NCBI GenBank assembly: GCA_047495785.1
Contig: JBLDXI010000032.1
Coordinates: 2,728,001 to 2,792,000, forward strand
Source: Lepidodermella squamata
Lineage: Eukaryota > Gastrotricha
Direction of reading: 5' to 3'
DNA: 64,000 bases
The notes beneath the pieces were generated by a model that saw nothing but the letters and a program-made list of their open reading frames with translations, did no database searches and was not told the origin of the DNA. Made by a program: the position numbers and the translations under genes. Of the stretch, positions 35,333-46,769 are shown in pieces. The first letter of the stretch is position 1. Each line of letters opens with the position of its first letter.

Positions 35333-36070
35333 TCAAAACTGCTCGATTGAATCTTGGAGCGACTTGTTGAGCTCAAAGCCGAGAACAACTGGCTTTTCTT
35401 GTCCGAAAACTTTAAGGTGGACACAATTTGCTTTTCCGCCGTCGTTCGAAATTTGAACCTTGACGAATACGATGGGGAATTCAGTATCAAGTTCGTGACG
35501 CTCGCTGATTGCCTTGAAAATGTCGACTTGCTTCAAGCTGGCCAGGTACAGAAAGTGCGATTTTACAGCGTCGACCTGGGCCTGAGTTTTCGTAGATGCC
35601 AGAGTCGTGACCGAGAGGGTAGGCCTAGGCGAGTCGAGGCTGCTGCTGACCAAGCCCGTTTCAATGTGAGCCGGGCGACCAGCTGCCGAGGCGCGAATTA
35701 CCATACGAATCGGGTCGCTGAGCTGTTTCGCCCTTTGAACATCGACCAGATTCAGGGTGGCATTTTCGTCATCAGCCTTGAACAGGCGAAGATGGCCGTA
35801 TTCGGTTGAGCTGAGCTGAACCTTGACCGGGTAGTTTGTTCCGCCGGGTACTGACAACTTGCCGGCGTAGGAGATAAAGTTGAAGCTGGATGGCTGAAAC
35901 TTGGCTTTACGCACGAATTCAGCTTTGAGAGACGCAGCTAGAGCTGTTTGAATTTCGGCAATCTCTTCTGCTGTCCATTGTTCATCACCCTCGGCATAAG
36001 CGGCAGTTGGCTCGGCGCCGTAAACTGGCGAAATAAGGAAGGCCAAAAATGCAATATGAACTAGCAGCAT
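35333..36070 (-). CDS. secreted protein with two degenerate stefin-like domains
   Basis: Intronless, 245 residues, signal peptide MLLVHIAFLAFLISPVYG. Module 1 keeps the alpha helix, FNFISYAGKL and YGHLRLF, but has SVPGGTNY in place of QVVAG. Module 2 (from about residue 165) keeps VKVQIS and CVHLKVF with no QxVxG at all. It is an evident member of the cluster that has probably changed function. Confidence 0.75.
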   Translation of the reverse strand: MLLVHIAFLAFLISPVYGAEPTAAYAEGDEQWTAEEIAEIQTALAASLKAEFVRKAKFQPSSFNFISYAGKLSVPGGTNYPVKVQLSSTEYGHLRLFKADDENATLNLVDVQRAKQLSDPIRMVIRASAAGRPAHIETGLVSSSLDSPRPTLSVTTLASTKTQAQVDAVKSHFLYLASLKQVDIFKAISERHELDTEFPIVFVKVQISNDGGKANCVHLKVFGQEKPVVLGFELNKSLQDSIEQF

Positions 36071-36974
36071 TTCACAGCGGAAATTTGATTAAAATGTTTA
36101 GAAAAATGTTCGTTGGAATGGCAACCAACAGGCCTATTTTAAAGTAAAACCAATCTGTGTGGGAAGACCACAGGATTATTCTTTCAAACACAAACAAGCG
36201 CCTTTTCAAGCACCCTCTATCACGTCCGATATCAGAACTGCTCTTCTTGCGCGCTTCAGGGATTATCCTTTCTAGCCAACAATAATTCAGGTTTTTAGGT
36301 CCATTTTCTGCTGACAAACAAAATTCAGCGATTTCCTCAACTAAAGGAGCAGTTGGCAGATTCTCAGTGCGAACAACAGCTAATAATTATGAATCATCGC
36401 TGCATTTTTTGCATGGTGATGGTGGTGCAAAAAGATCACGCCAAGTTTAAACTTTCACGCGATTACCATGTTTTTTGAAAATTAAAAATCAGTCCGAATT
36501 AAGACTTCGATGATTTTCGATAAAAACGTGTGTTTTTTCGAGTTTTCGATTTTTTCCTGATTTTTGGCGATCAAAAACATGTATAGTTGAAGTTGGACAA
36601 TTATTAGGGCTATTCTGGACACACTCATTTGCATAATGTTCAGTTATTTGGGTCACATTTCGAAAAAAATTAGGAACATCAAATTTCATCGAAAATAAAA
36701 AAATGGCCATAATGAGGTCGATTGACGAATGCAAGGTACGTATTGATTAATCACTATTAGTAGCGCACACAGCTTTCGATTTAAAAAATATGAAAATACC
36801 GGATATATCAGTTATAAACTCCATAAGCGCGTTCCACTTATAATTTTAATATAGGTTCCAATTTAAAATGATAACAGGATTTGCGAACAATTTTCCGCTG
36901 ATAACAAACAAGCCGTACAAACAAGATCAGATTGAGTGATTGATTGGTCTGCTTTATTTAGTTCGGTATAAAAA
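36071..36974. other. intergenic, 0.9 kb
   Basis: No gene seen. It separates the cystatin cluster from the first channel gene; both are transcribed away from it, so it probably holds two promoters. Confidence 0.5.
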
Positions 36975-38228
36975 ATGATAAAAACTCTTGTATTTACTAC
37001 TGCCTGCTGCTTCTTGCTAGAAGTCAGCCTGGCTCTCGCTAGATCTTCAACCGTTAGAGACGCCATCAAATTTTTCAACCTCCTACCAAGAGGCAACGTG
37101 ACTTCTTCCCGGAAACTTCTGAAAAGGTGCCCCAACTTCGCACCAGAGGTCGTCTCACCTATATCTGACGATATACTAAACCTGACCCTCAGTTTTAGAG
37201 GCTATCGATTCAATGGAATCGACGATGTAGGCGAGATGATATCTATTAATGGCGAGATCTTGATCTCGTGGGAAGCTGATTGCGTGAATCCTAACGCCTT
37301 TGCCGACCAAACTGACAAGAGCCAGTTCTACGCAGAGCCGAGCAGGCTGCTATGGCGACCTCGAATGCTGCTCGTTAACAGCATGAAAGGAATGCTGGAC
37401 GATGCCGAGTTATCTGAAGTTTTCCGAGTAACAATCTATCCGAGTTATGCGGCAACTCGAAAGGCCCGAATAACTTTCGAGTGGTTTCTGATCGGGAAGT
37501 TCGACTTCACATGCCGGCTGAAACTTCAAAAATTCCCGTCTGACATCCAAAAATGCGGCGGGATAGTCAAGTCTCTCGAACTAGTCGTGCGAGTCCAGAA
37601 GCTTCTGATATCAACTGAAGAAGGGTTCATGGACGACAGTCCTGGGTACACATTTCTCGCAAAATATAAGAAAAATGATGTCAATTTAACGACATCTATC
37701 GTCGAGTTTGGAATAGCTGTTCAGCGGAAATCTGAATTCATCCTACTCCACCTTGTCGCCCCGTGTTTGATTCTAGCTCTGCTGGAAATGGCTAGCTTCT
37801 TCCTACCGCCACAGGAAGTTGACAGAACCTCTTACACGATGGCGATTTATTTGGCATTCAGCGTCCTGGAAACGGAGTTGATTTCAATGATTCCTAGATC
37901 GCCGAAGCGAATCTATCTAGCTGAATATATTGTATTCCAATCAGTATTCAGCATGTTGGTCACATTTTTCTCAGCGGCAATGTGTTATTACACGAGGAAT
38001 TATCCGAAATCGGCCGAAGCTACTGGTGCTGGTAAATTTCCTAGGTTTTTTCGCTTATTTGAACATTGGACACGGCATCAAATTGCTGATTTTATCGGAT
38101 TCTTTATTTTTCTGTTGGCCCTAATAGGAGCATCTGCTTTCTATCTTTTAAACGTGCTAGCCGAGGAGCAGTTGTCGGACATTGAAGGCGATATGATAAC
38201 AAAGAATCTAATGCTATCCCACGTTTGA
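36975..38228 (+). CDS. Cys-loop ligand-gated ion channel subunit
   Basis: Intronless, 417 residues, signal peptide then an extracellular ligand-binding domain. The Cys-loop is C180-x13-C194 with the FPSD core (CRLKLQKFPSDIQKC). Four membrane segments follow: M1 about LHLVAPCLILALLEMASFFL, M2 starting DRTSYTMAIYLAFSV, M3, and M4 (FIGFFIFLLALIGASAFYLL); the M3-M4 loop is short. M2 has Asp at -1', Leu at 9' and two Glu at 15' and 17', an unusual pore. Loop C lacks the vicinal Cys pair of nicotinic alpha subunits. Closest paralogues in the window are at 46932 and 52625. Ligand unknown. Confidence 0.88.
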   Translation: MIKTLVFTTACCFLLEVSLALARSSTVRDAIKFFNLLPRGNVTSSRKLLKRCPNFAPEVVSPISDDILNLTLSFRGYRFNGIDDVGEMISINGEILISWEADCVNPNAFADQTDKSQFYAEPSRLLWRPRMLLVNSMKGMLDDAELSEVFRVTIYPSYAATRKARITFEWFLIGKFDFTCRLKLQKFPSDIQKCGGIVKSLELVVRVQKLLISTEEGFMDDSPGYTFLAKYKKNDVNLTTSIVEFGIAVQRKSEFILLHLVAPCLILALLEMASFFLPPQEVDRTSYTMAIYLAFSVLETELISMIPRSPKRIYLAEYIVFQSVFSMLVTFFSAAMCYYTRNYPKSAEATGAGKFPRFFRLFEHWTRHQIADFIGFFIFLLALIGASAFYLLNVLAEEQLSDIEGDMITKNLMLSHV

Positions 38229-38620
38229 TTTTTCCAACAGCGGGAACTACAACATCACATTCCCAGCTTTTGTTGGAGACGCTTTGGCTTTTGACGGGTT
38301 AGCGAAATATCCGCTAATTAAAATGTACTTGATTAATTTAAAACAATAAACAATGAAAGGAATTGTTTAAATAAAGTGAATGAAAACAAACGATTTCTCA
38401 AATATTTTTAATTGAAAACTTTAGGGATTTATTTCGGCCGGTATTTTTTGAAATCGAGAACCAGATAGCGGGATTTTCGAGTTCGATTTTTTTTTTAAAT
38501 CGCTCGATTTCGAATGAAAAGTTCTATTAAAATTGTTGTTTGTGATTTTGTGATATTCACCTTCTTCAGGAGTATAGTGATTTTATAAAAATTTGATTGA
38601 CAACAATTAATATTCCCAAC
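38229..38620. other. intergenic between convergent channel genes
   Basis: About 390 bp between two convergent 3' ends, AT-rich, nothing recognised. Confidence 0.5.
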
Positions 38621-39850
38621 CTACTCCATAATTGACGAAATGAAGTAAATCGTAGCAGCAATCAAAGCGGATGCGAATATTATGAAAAAGCAGAAATCCA
38701 ACAGTGACTGGAAACAAAACTTCACCTTACCGAACAATGAGATTTTTCTCCGAGCCAAATTTGGCTTCGAGTTGACGAAAAGGCACAGCAAAGCCGAGTA
38801 AATTGTGCACATCATTGAAAAAACGGCTTGGAAAAGAATCAAGTCAGCTATCAGCATTTTCTGTGGCGTTTTAGGGATCATCGTGATCAGCTGTGATTCA
38901 AGTACAGCAAATGCTAGGTAGATAGTCAAGGTGTATGTAGCCCGTTCTGACGTTTCAGATGGCAGGAAAAAGCTGCACATTTCCAGGATAGCAAGAACAA
39001 AACACGGCGCAACGAGATGGTAGAGATAGAATTCCGGTCTCCTAACTGCCGTTACCGTTATAACTGCAGCCGGAACACCAGGAATGTAATAGTTTTTCAC
39101 AATACTTGCATTATAAGAGATAACATCCCATTCAGCGTTCCACGATTCTGGTGATGAAGAAAAAAATAGAATAAAGTCTGTAAGCTTGAAGTCGAAACCA
39201 ATTTCCCCCAGCTGAAAACTGAAAGAACACCGCTGTGTATCGGCTGGGAATTTGCGCAAATTCAATTTGCAATACGACACGAATTCGCCCGTCAAAGACC
39301 ATCGAAACCCGAACATTTCGTCTCCTGGACTTTTTGGCGTAAAATTAATTGAAAGCCTTTCATCACGGTCGTCCGATTTGACGGAAGCCTTGTTATTTCC
39401 CCGGAAAATGATTTTCGGCCGCCACATTATGCCCGGCGGATCGCATTCGATTTTTGTCGAACGAGACCGATTACGAAAATACTGCCAATTGCTGCATAAC
39501 GGCATCCACTGGAATTCGAGTAAGCCAGTTATTGACGCAACCTCTGCAGTACTATCAATTCCATTGAAGCTATAAGACTCGTAACGGACGACTATCTCCA
39601 GTGGAGAAGCACTCTTTGTGAGGGGACTGAATCGCCATGGCGAGAAGTTGGGACAATTAGCCAAGATTTCGTAAGGGTCATAGACGGCAAGTGGGTCAAT
39701 TGTCATTGACCGCGGGAATCTATCCTCCTCGGAAGGAGCGTTATCCTCCGCCAAAGCTTCATCCTCATCGAACTGCGCACCTGCCAGCCTAACGATAACA
39801 AGTATGAGTAAACCTTGGATGCAATAACAAATTTTATCCAGCAACATCAT
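38621..39850 (-). CDS. Cys-loop ligand-gated ion channel subunit
   Basis: Intronless, 409 residues from the ATG at 39848-39850; upstream frame has only TTG. Signal peptide followed by an acidic leader. Cys-loop C194-x13-C208 (CKLNLRKFPADTQRC). M1 HLVAPCFVLAILEMCSFFL, M2 starting ERATYTLTIYLAFAV with Glu at 15', then M3 and M4 with a short loop. It is a tandem paralogue of the next minus-strand gene (shared QKMLIADLILFQA and TIYLAFAVLESQLITMIP). The acidic residue at -1' favours a cation pore by analogy; ligand unknown. Confidence 0.88.
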   Translation of the reverse strand: MMLLDKICYCIQGLLILVIVRLAGAQFDEDEALAEDNAPSEEDRFPRSMTIDPLAVYDPYEILANCPNFSPWRFSPLTKSASPLEIVVRYESYSFNGIDSTAEVASITGLLEFQWMPLCSNWQYFRNRSRSTKIECDPPGIMWRPKIIFRGNNKASVKSDDRDERLSINFTPKSPGDEMFGFRWSLTGEFVSYCKLNLRKFPADTQRCSFSFQLGEIGFDFKLTDFILFFSSSPESWNAEWDVISYNASIVKNYYIPGVPAAVITVTAVRRPEFYLYHLVAPCFVLAILEMCSFFLPSETSERATYTLTIYLAFAVLESQLITMIPKTPQKMLIADLILFQAVFSMMCTIYSALLCLFVNSKPNLARRKISLFGKVKFCFQSLLDFCFFIIFASALIAATIYFISSIME

Positions 39851-40118
39851 TGTCAAAATGATTTGAAAAAAAAACAATTTTCTCCTCTCGCAGCATCTGG
39901 AAACATTTTAATCAGCGCGAATCATTCCCAATATTTATTCTTGCTGTTTATTCCGATGGAATGGTGAGCCACGTGCGAAAGCGTTGCCTTATTCAATCAG
40001 TCAGCGATATTGAAAGTATTAAAAGCTTCGGAATATACCGCTGATACCGAGTGAGAACCAATAACCGAAATGCGTGAGAGGCGCCATGAGATGACAAATA
40101 TTTGGTTTAACTACCCGT

Positions 40119-41321
40119 CTAATATAAAATAGCAAATATAAAGTAAGCAGTAGCAACGATTAAAGCCAATACGAAAATGATAAAGAAAGAAATGTCAAGA
40201 AAAGCGTAAAAACTTAGTCGGATGTTCCGTGCTATGTTTTTCGCTGCCTGTTCAGGTCTGATATTGACGAATAAACACAATAGCGCGGAATAAAATGTGA
40301 TCATCATCGAAAAAGCAGCTTGGAAAAGAATCAAGTCAGCTATAAGCATTTTTTGTGGCGTTTTAGGGATCATCGTGATTAGTTGTGATTCAAGCACAGC
40401 GAAAGCTAAGTAGATTGTTAGGGTATAAGATGCCCGTTCTGATGTTTCAGGAGGTAACGCAAAACTGCACATTTCCATGATTGCCAGAACGAAACAAGGG
40501 GCGACAAGATGGTACAGGTAAAAGTCGGGAACCCTTTTGATAACCACTGTAATGGAAGCAGCTGGGTAACCGGCGTAGTAGCTCTTGACAATGCTTGCGT
40601 TGTAGTAAAGGACCTTCCATTCAGCATTCCACGAGTCTTTCACTGGAGCTCCCAAACCGATAGAAGCAAATTTGAAATCCAAAGGCAACGCGTACAACTG
40701 GAAATTGAAAGAGCATTGCTGCGTATCGGCAGGAAATTTCCGTAAATCTAGAGCACAGTAAGAAACGAATTCGCCTGTAACAGACCATTGAAAAGAAAAA
40801 CTATCCTCCGGTGCTCGATGGGGATAAAAGTGCAGCAATAGCTCCTGATTTTTACCACTGGATTGAAGGGACAATTCTGAGTTTCCGCGGAAAATGATTT
40901 TCGGCATCCACATGATGTCAGTCGGGTTTACACGAATAGTTGAGAATGTTCTGTTATGCAAACTTCGCCATCCCAAACAGACCGGGGACCATTGAAATTG
41001 GAGGAGGCCCGTGATTGATGCCGCCTCAGCAGCACTGTCGATTCCGTTAAAACTGTACGCTTCATATCGAACAGCTATAAGTAGAGGCGGGCCCTGTTTT
41101 GTGTGTGGGCTGTAACGATAAGGCGAAAAGTTCGGACAAATCTTGAGAACTTCGTTAGGATCATATAAAGCTTGTGAATCGAACATCATTTCATCAGGAA
41201 ATCTTTCCTCAATAGGCGACGTCGTACTGCTTGAAGACTCGTCCAGGTTGATCCCATTCTCCGCAAGAGTAAGAAAGCAGCATGCTAAGGAAACGAAAGC
41301 GTTGAAAATTGATTTAAGCAT
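40119..41321 (-). CDS. Cys-loop ligand-gated ion channel subunit
   Basis: Intronless, 400 residues, signal peptide MLKSIFNAFVSLACCFLTLA. Cys-loop C189-x13-C203 (CALDLRKFPADTQQC). M1 HLVAPCFVLAIMEMCSF, M2 starting ERASYTLTIYLAFAV with 15' Glu. Head-to-tail tandem duplicate of the gene at 38621, sharing NCPNFSP-type leader (ICPNFSPYRYSP) and YSFNGIDS.AE.ASITGLL. Confidence 0.88.
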   Translation of the reverse strand: MLKSIFNAFVSLACCFLTLAENGINLDESSSSTTSPIEERFPDEMMFDSQALYDPNEVLKICPNFSPYRYSPHTKQGPPLLIAVRYEAYSFNGIDSAAEAASITGLLQFQWSPVCLGWRSLHNRTFSTIRVNPTDIMWMPKIIFRGNSELSLQSSGKNQELLLHFYPHRAPEDSFSFQWSVTGEFVSYCALDLRKFPADTQQCSFNFQLYALPLDFKFASIGLGAPVKDSWNAEWKVLYYNASIVKSYYAGYPAASITVVIKRVPDFYLYHLVAPCFVLAIMEMCSFALPPETSERASYTLTIYLAFAVLESQLITMIPKTPQKMLIADLILFQAAFSMMITFYSALLCLFVNIRPEQAAKNIARNIRLSFYAFLDISFFIIFVLALIVATAYFIFAILY

Positions 41322-41517
41322 GACAAGGATATCAACATTTCCGAAGATGTTATTCCCAGCAAATGTGAGGATTGTTCAAAATTTCGTTGTATAAGTATAA
41401 ACATTGCCAATTAATTTCCTATTCTCTGTTTACTTGGAGTATAAGGAGGAACACTGCGTACTTCAATACCACAAAAGAATCGAAGATGCAAAAGACCGAA
41501 AAAATATCGAGATTTAT

Positions 41518-42273
41518 TCAAATGATTTCAAGAGGTTCCTGCCAAGTTCTTCTGTCTTTGAAAGCCACCAAACGTGGCGTGTTAGAATTAAGCGAGATCT
41601 GAAGATGCGCGTAACTTCGCCGGTCAGTCTGCACTTTGATCAACAGCAGCATCGGCTCTTCATCCTGACTCGTCACAAATCGCTGCCTGATCGCTATGAA
41701 CCGCGGCGCAGACCGTCTACCCGACATGTACAGGTAATCGTTTTTCATCGCGTCTGCCATAGCTTGAGCACCAGGCGTTGCCGGCTGTTCGTCGTCTAGG
41801 ACCAGTTTACGACCCAAATTAACCTCGTCCTCATCAGGGCTAGCAACTATTTGCCCCTCAAAGTTATCGACCAGTAAAATCGGCTCACTCAACGAGCGAT
41901 TTCGTTCGTATGTCACTAGTTTCATGGTCCTCCGCGGCTGCTGAAGAATCCGTAAATGAGCAAATTCGTGGTCGCTTAATTGCACCTTGACCAAGTAGAA
42001 AATGGATAGGGGGTAATTTGCCAGGCGTTGAGTGGCCGATATTATGAGTTCGAATTTTTCAGGTTCATAGCCGGAATTTCGAATAAATTGCTGCTGAATT
42101 TCAGAGGTCAAGATCGACTTCAACGCGTCTTCTGTCAACGCATCGCCAGTTTCGGGCCTGTTATTATTAGGGTGGATTTCAACGATACTCTCCTCAGATA
42201 GAACGATCTGGCCAGCGGAGGATGGCCCAAAATTAAAGGCAGCGGCGATAATAACCAGGAAGAGCTGTATCAT
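41518..42273 (-). CDS. secreted protein with two degenerate stefin-like domains
   Basis: Intronless, 251 residues, signal peptide MIQLFLVIIAAAFNFGPSSA. Module 1 has FELIISATQRLANYPLSIFYLVKV in place of the QVVAG hairpin, then FAHLRIL. Module 2 has FIAIRQRFVTS...LLLIKV and YAHLQIS. It is separated from the main cystatin cluster by three channel genes. No intact QxVxG, so inhibition is doubtful. Confidence 0.72.
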   Translation of the reverse strand: MIQLFLVIIAAAFNFGPSSAGQIVLSEESIVEIHPNNNRPETGDALTEDALKSILTSEIQQQFIRNSGYEPEKFELIISATQRLANYPLSIFYLVKVQLSDHEFAHLRILQQPRRTMKLVTYERNRSLSEPILLVDNFEGQIVASPDEDEVNLGRKLVLDDEQPATPGAQAMADAMKNDYLYMSGRRSAPRFIAIRQRFVTSQDEEPMLLLIKVQTDRRSYAHLQISLNSNTPRLVAFKDRRTWQEPLEII

Positions 42274-43883
42274 AATTTCGATGAAGCTATACTATTGTTA
42301 TTAGGTGCATGTAATAGCTACCTTAGCTCTTTAGGAGCCTGATGATCCAGCTATGATAGAGATACTCTTTTCAACATGTACTGACCGGCCTCCCGGCTCG
42401 TGTTTACACTTTAGGTATAATAATATATGGCTATGCACACACCAACAAGAATAATTATAGATGACCTGTGGCTTTTTCTCGATGAAGATGCGTGCGTGTG
42501 ATATATCAGGTTTAGGAACACACCAGTGAAATTTGCTTGTCATTTTTGGAAACGTAATTAGATTCCGAGCAACCTTACATCCAAGAGATACATAAAAAAT
42601 TGTATTAATAAAAAATAGAAAAATAGACAACCAAGTCGTGAATGGACTAATGAAAAGTGCCATCCAAAGCTAATTAATAAATATTTCGCATAAAATTGAA
42701 TTTTGCGAGTTTTGGCTGTAATCAGATATCCAACGATTACTCTCAAAGAGGGTAATTCAGTGTACTAAACTTCAATTATATAAGACTAGCAACCTAGAGC
42801 GATAACTCACTTTTACTTGACCAGAAATACAATTCCTTGAATGTTTTCGCCAAAATCTGGAACATCTGCGTGCAATGTACCGATGGATCGATGGAGTGAT
42901 AACAAATTTGAGCCAAAATTCGCATGTAAATGGCAGTAAATAGCTGGAATAATGAAAGAATTGTTCACCATCGACTATACAGAACGTTGATGTAAACCGT
43001 AACTATCCAATTGTCCAATTATCACTCGTTATTTGGGACTTACTCCACTCATAAGGTGAATTCGGAAGTAATAGCCGAGGTAGAAAGACGTCTGAATCAC
43101 GCAATATCAATCATGGATAGCGTCATTGGAAAAATCAATGTTACATCGTTTTGTGATTTGAGGAGCGTAATTTTTTATCTTGCTCTGTCAATATAAGGAG
43201 CCAGTTGCAGGAAGATTCTTGAAAAAATCTATAGAAGCAAATTTACATGGTAAACATTGTTGGGCGAGTAAAAGTATATGTTATTGTCGCTAGACTTCCC
43301 ATGCAGCTGCAGTTACGTATACGAAGTCGCGAAGCTCGTAATGAACAAGCGATTTTATTATTTGCTCAATTGCCACATTGAAAACCTATAGTAGACATAT
43401 TATAGTTGACCATCTTATCAGCAACTCTTTAGCAGAAACTATTTCCGAATATGCATGTCCCGATTCCCTACTACCTTTTCTCAAATTCTCAAATTTTGCA
43501 ACTTTCCTCTGATAACAGGTAAATAATTCGAACCCGATCTTCAATTAATGGATTGTTCACAATCGCCTAGTTACGTTAATTTAAACCGTAGGCGGTATTT
43601 GTCATTTTTCAATTTTCCCGAGTAAATTGTACCTTTGTCATTAATAGGATATGTCCATTTCAAAAGTATATCCCTGGGAGGTTTCAATCACTCTGCAAGC
43701 TAAACGCGGCTACACATAATTTTCCAATTTAATATTTATGGCCTCAGAGTAAAGCTCGAAGTTTCAATCCCTTAACAACCGGAATGTGTCTGTGCATAAT
43801 TTTCAATTTTAATACTAGGGTAGTCCAAAAAATTAACAATAATTCACGCACCAGTTTCTGTTGGCATTACAACAAATGAGCTA
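42274..43883. other. intergenic, 1.6 kb
   Basis: No gene supported; short open frames without recognisable content. It probably contains promoters for both flanking divergent genes. Confidence 0.5.
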
Positions 43884-45112
43884 ATGCCCAGTTCAATCCT
43901 CTTAATAATATGCTGCATTCTACCTGGCGTCATTTCAGCTAATGACGAAGAAAAACACGAAGAGTCAATAATTCAAAATCCGTTGCTCTGCGACCCATTC
44001 GCTCGCTCGAATAAAACAGTCGAAATCAAGGCAAAGTTCCGGTTTTACAATTTCGACGAAATCGAAGATATCAGCCAGACGGTGGCTGTGAAGGCGAATC
44101 TTGTCATGAGCTGGCTTGACGGTTGCTACTACAGAATTGCTAGGCAATTATGGCCTTATTTCAACGAGAGCTCATCAGGATCGCCGATTTACCTAACAAT
44201 CGACGGCGCTTACGCTATTCAAATGTGGAAACCTAAGTTGGTATTCATGAACAGCGCGACCGAGTCGATACTTGTCGTAGATGAAAACATGGCCGGGTAT
44301 CCTATCGGCGTTTATTCAGACGGAACTGTGATCACGAATGCAGGCGGGCTTTGGCGAGCAAAATGTTCCATGAACCACGAATTGTTCCCCTTCGACACTC
44401 AACGATGCGATTTCGTCTTCGAAATGTGGCTACACGATCGGCTAACCAACCTGAGCAGCGTTAAAGTCGAGTATCTCAGCGCGAATAAGGTGATAACGCA
44501 AAAAACAGACCATTGGGCCTTTGTCAGTGCCAATGCTGAAGTTCACGCCGATGAGTGTTTTACCCTATCAGATGGAAATGAAGTTCAGTGTTGGTCTAAA
44601 ATGACTGTAACGCTTGATATGAAGCGTATCTGGGTGCCTTACGTCTTCACAATAATAGTGCCAACCATTTCGCTAACTGTCCTTCAATTATCCATCCTAG
44701 CAATGCCAGCTAGAATGCCAGATAGACCGGTAAAATGTTCGGGTTTTTTTGGAAATTGTTCAATATAATTTTTCAGGTGTTTTCAACGACATTACTATTG
44801 GCTTTCGTTATTTTACAAACTGATACTCGCCGAAGCATTCCCGATTCAGCAGTTGTAGTCGCCTTATTGGTCTACTTCAATGTGAATATAGCCTCGAGCA
44901 CGCTCATGTGCATCTACGTCACGTTTATGGTCGGCGTTTATGACCATCTGAAGGAGACTGGCCAAAACAAGAGCTCTCACCTGCTAAGCAAAGGCTTTTT
45001 CAAGGGTCTGACCATGTCGCGGCAATGTGATTTTTTTGCTTTCTTGTTATTCTTCGTTATCTTTGTGGGCGAACATTTGTACCTGGTCGCACGTGTGAAC
45101 CTCGTGGCGTAA
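43884..45112 (+). CDS. Cys-loop ligand-gated ion channel subunit, two exons
   Basis: Exons 43884-44729 and 44777-45112, phase 0, 393 residues, with signal peptide. Cys-loop C161-x13-C175 (CSMNHELFPFDTQRC). Loop C carries a second Cys pair (ECFTLSDGNEVQC) before M1 (YVFTIIVPTISLTVL), an arrangement reminiscent of, but not proving, a second ligand-site disulphide. The intron falls at the start of M2 (DRP/VFSTTLLLAF). M4 is near the C-terminus (FFAFLLFFVIFVGEHLYL). It diverges from the intronless group. Ligand unknown. Confidence 0.85.
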
Positions 45113-45590
45113 TAGATAAACTTTGTTGTTGATATACTTTTTAGACTTATAGGAGCCACATGGCGAAGCTACACCAGTTTTGAATAAATAAACGTTTGAG
45201 AATAAATCTTTTTCTTTCGCTGGCTCGAACGGTTGATCCGCTTTTCTACGCTTCTTCCAAACAAATAAAAGTAGTGCTTCATCCTGAATATTTGCTCATC
45301 TTCTTTTTGCTTTCAAGTTTTAACGAACAATGTTCATATCAGGAATTGATCTACTTTTTCCAATTTGAGGTTGATGCTCGCAAAATTGGGTAAAATTGAA
45401 ATTTCTTATGCTCACGAAATAGGTAGAGGGCTCGAAATTAAGAGTGACAGTTGGAAGAAGTCCTACTGTTAATGGCATCTGATTAAGGCTGATTTTTCAT
45501 TATTTCTTCTTTCTCACTTCCTTGAATTTGTTAACTTTTCAGCTTCTTCAAATTATTTTTGTTTTTTTCCGAAATTTTTCATAGTAGCCA
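45113..45590. other. intergenic between channel and phytochelatin synthase 1
   Basis: About 480 bp; nothing recognised except polyadenylation and promoter-like AT-rich sequence. Confidence 0.5.
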
Positions 45591-46769
45591 ATGACTGACG
45601 TCCCATCACAACTTCCGGTCACGTACTACCGGCGTCCTCTGCCTCCAAACTTGATATCTTTCTCCTCGGATCTTGGACGGCAATACTTTAAAGAATCCTT
45701 AGCTCAAGGTTACGCCGAGGGTTACTTCGACCTGGTCGAGAACTTTACAACCCAGTCTGAACCAGCCTTTTGCGGTCTTGGATCCCTTTCGATGGTGCTA
45801 AATGCCTTGGAGGTCGACCCAGGTCGAGTTTGGAAAGGAGTCTGGCGGTGGTATGCCGATGAAATGCTAGACTGCTGCGTGCCAATTGACGTTATCAAGC
45901 AGAAGGGCATCACCCTGGCTGAATTCATCTGCCTAGCAAAATGCAACGGCCTCCAGGTTGACGCTCATCGATTCGACGAAACAACAAAACAGCAGTTTGT
46001 TAACGATCTCAAGTCGGCAACTTCGAGTCGGAATAAACACGTTGTAGTGTCGTACTCGAGGAAGGGCTTGAAACAAACTGGCGATGGCCATTACTCCCCG
46101 ATAGGTTGCTTCAATGAAGAAAGAGCTTCCGCATTAGTTCTAGACGTTGCACGATTCAAATACCCTTCTTACTGGGCGACAGTTGATCAACTTTGGTATA
46201 TAACATTATCAAATCATTGAGTAAATTGTTAAAGAATTTTTTAAAGGGATGCAATGGCACCTCCTGATAGCGAAACCGGTCGGCCTCGAGGGTACTTTGT
46301 CCTCTCGAAAATCGAACATCCGAAAGGCTACTCGCGAGACCCGACCAAGGGCGGTTTGACATTTGAAGACGCCAAATGTTTCGCTAAGTGCAACGGATTA
46401 GATCTGATCGAACGCTTGACGAGTGAAATTTCAAAGGAGGAATTTCTGGCTGATCTCAAATCAGTGACATGCTCGTCGAAAAAACAGATAATGATCCGTT
46501 CCGGCGAATTTTTCCTACCTGTTTGTTGCGTTAATGGCGATCGCGTGTTGCTGGCCAACATCGAAGAGACAAGCAGTGCCTGTGACACTTGGACTACTGC
46601 TGACCACCTATGGTAAAAGTTCTGATACTTTCGATTAAATAATTAAATAAAAATTTATTTCCTCACTAATTTCAGGTCAGAACTGCAATCAAACAAAAGC
46701 TTGCCTGTTGGCTATTTATTACTGCAAAAGCAGCTTTGCAATTGTAAATCTTGCTCAAAATCGCTTTGA
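45591..46769 (+). CDS. PCS: phytochelatin synthase 1 (glutathione gamma-glutamylcysteinyltransferase)
   Basis: Exons 45591-46195, 46247-46612 and 46676-46769, each junction at phase 2, 354 residues. The papain-like N-terminal domain has the triad Cys61 (PAFCGLGSLSMVLNAL), His167 (GDGHYSPIG) and Asp185 (VLDVARFKYP). The spacings of 106 and 18 residues match plant PCS1 (C56, H162, D180). The C-terminal half carries AKCNGL and ends with a Cys cluster (LCNCKSC). PCS joins gamma-Glu-Cys units of glutathione into metal-binding phytochelatins in the cytosol; it occurs in several invertebrate groups. No signal peptide. It lies between channel genes. Confidence 0.94.
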
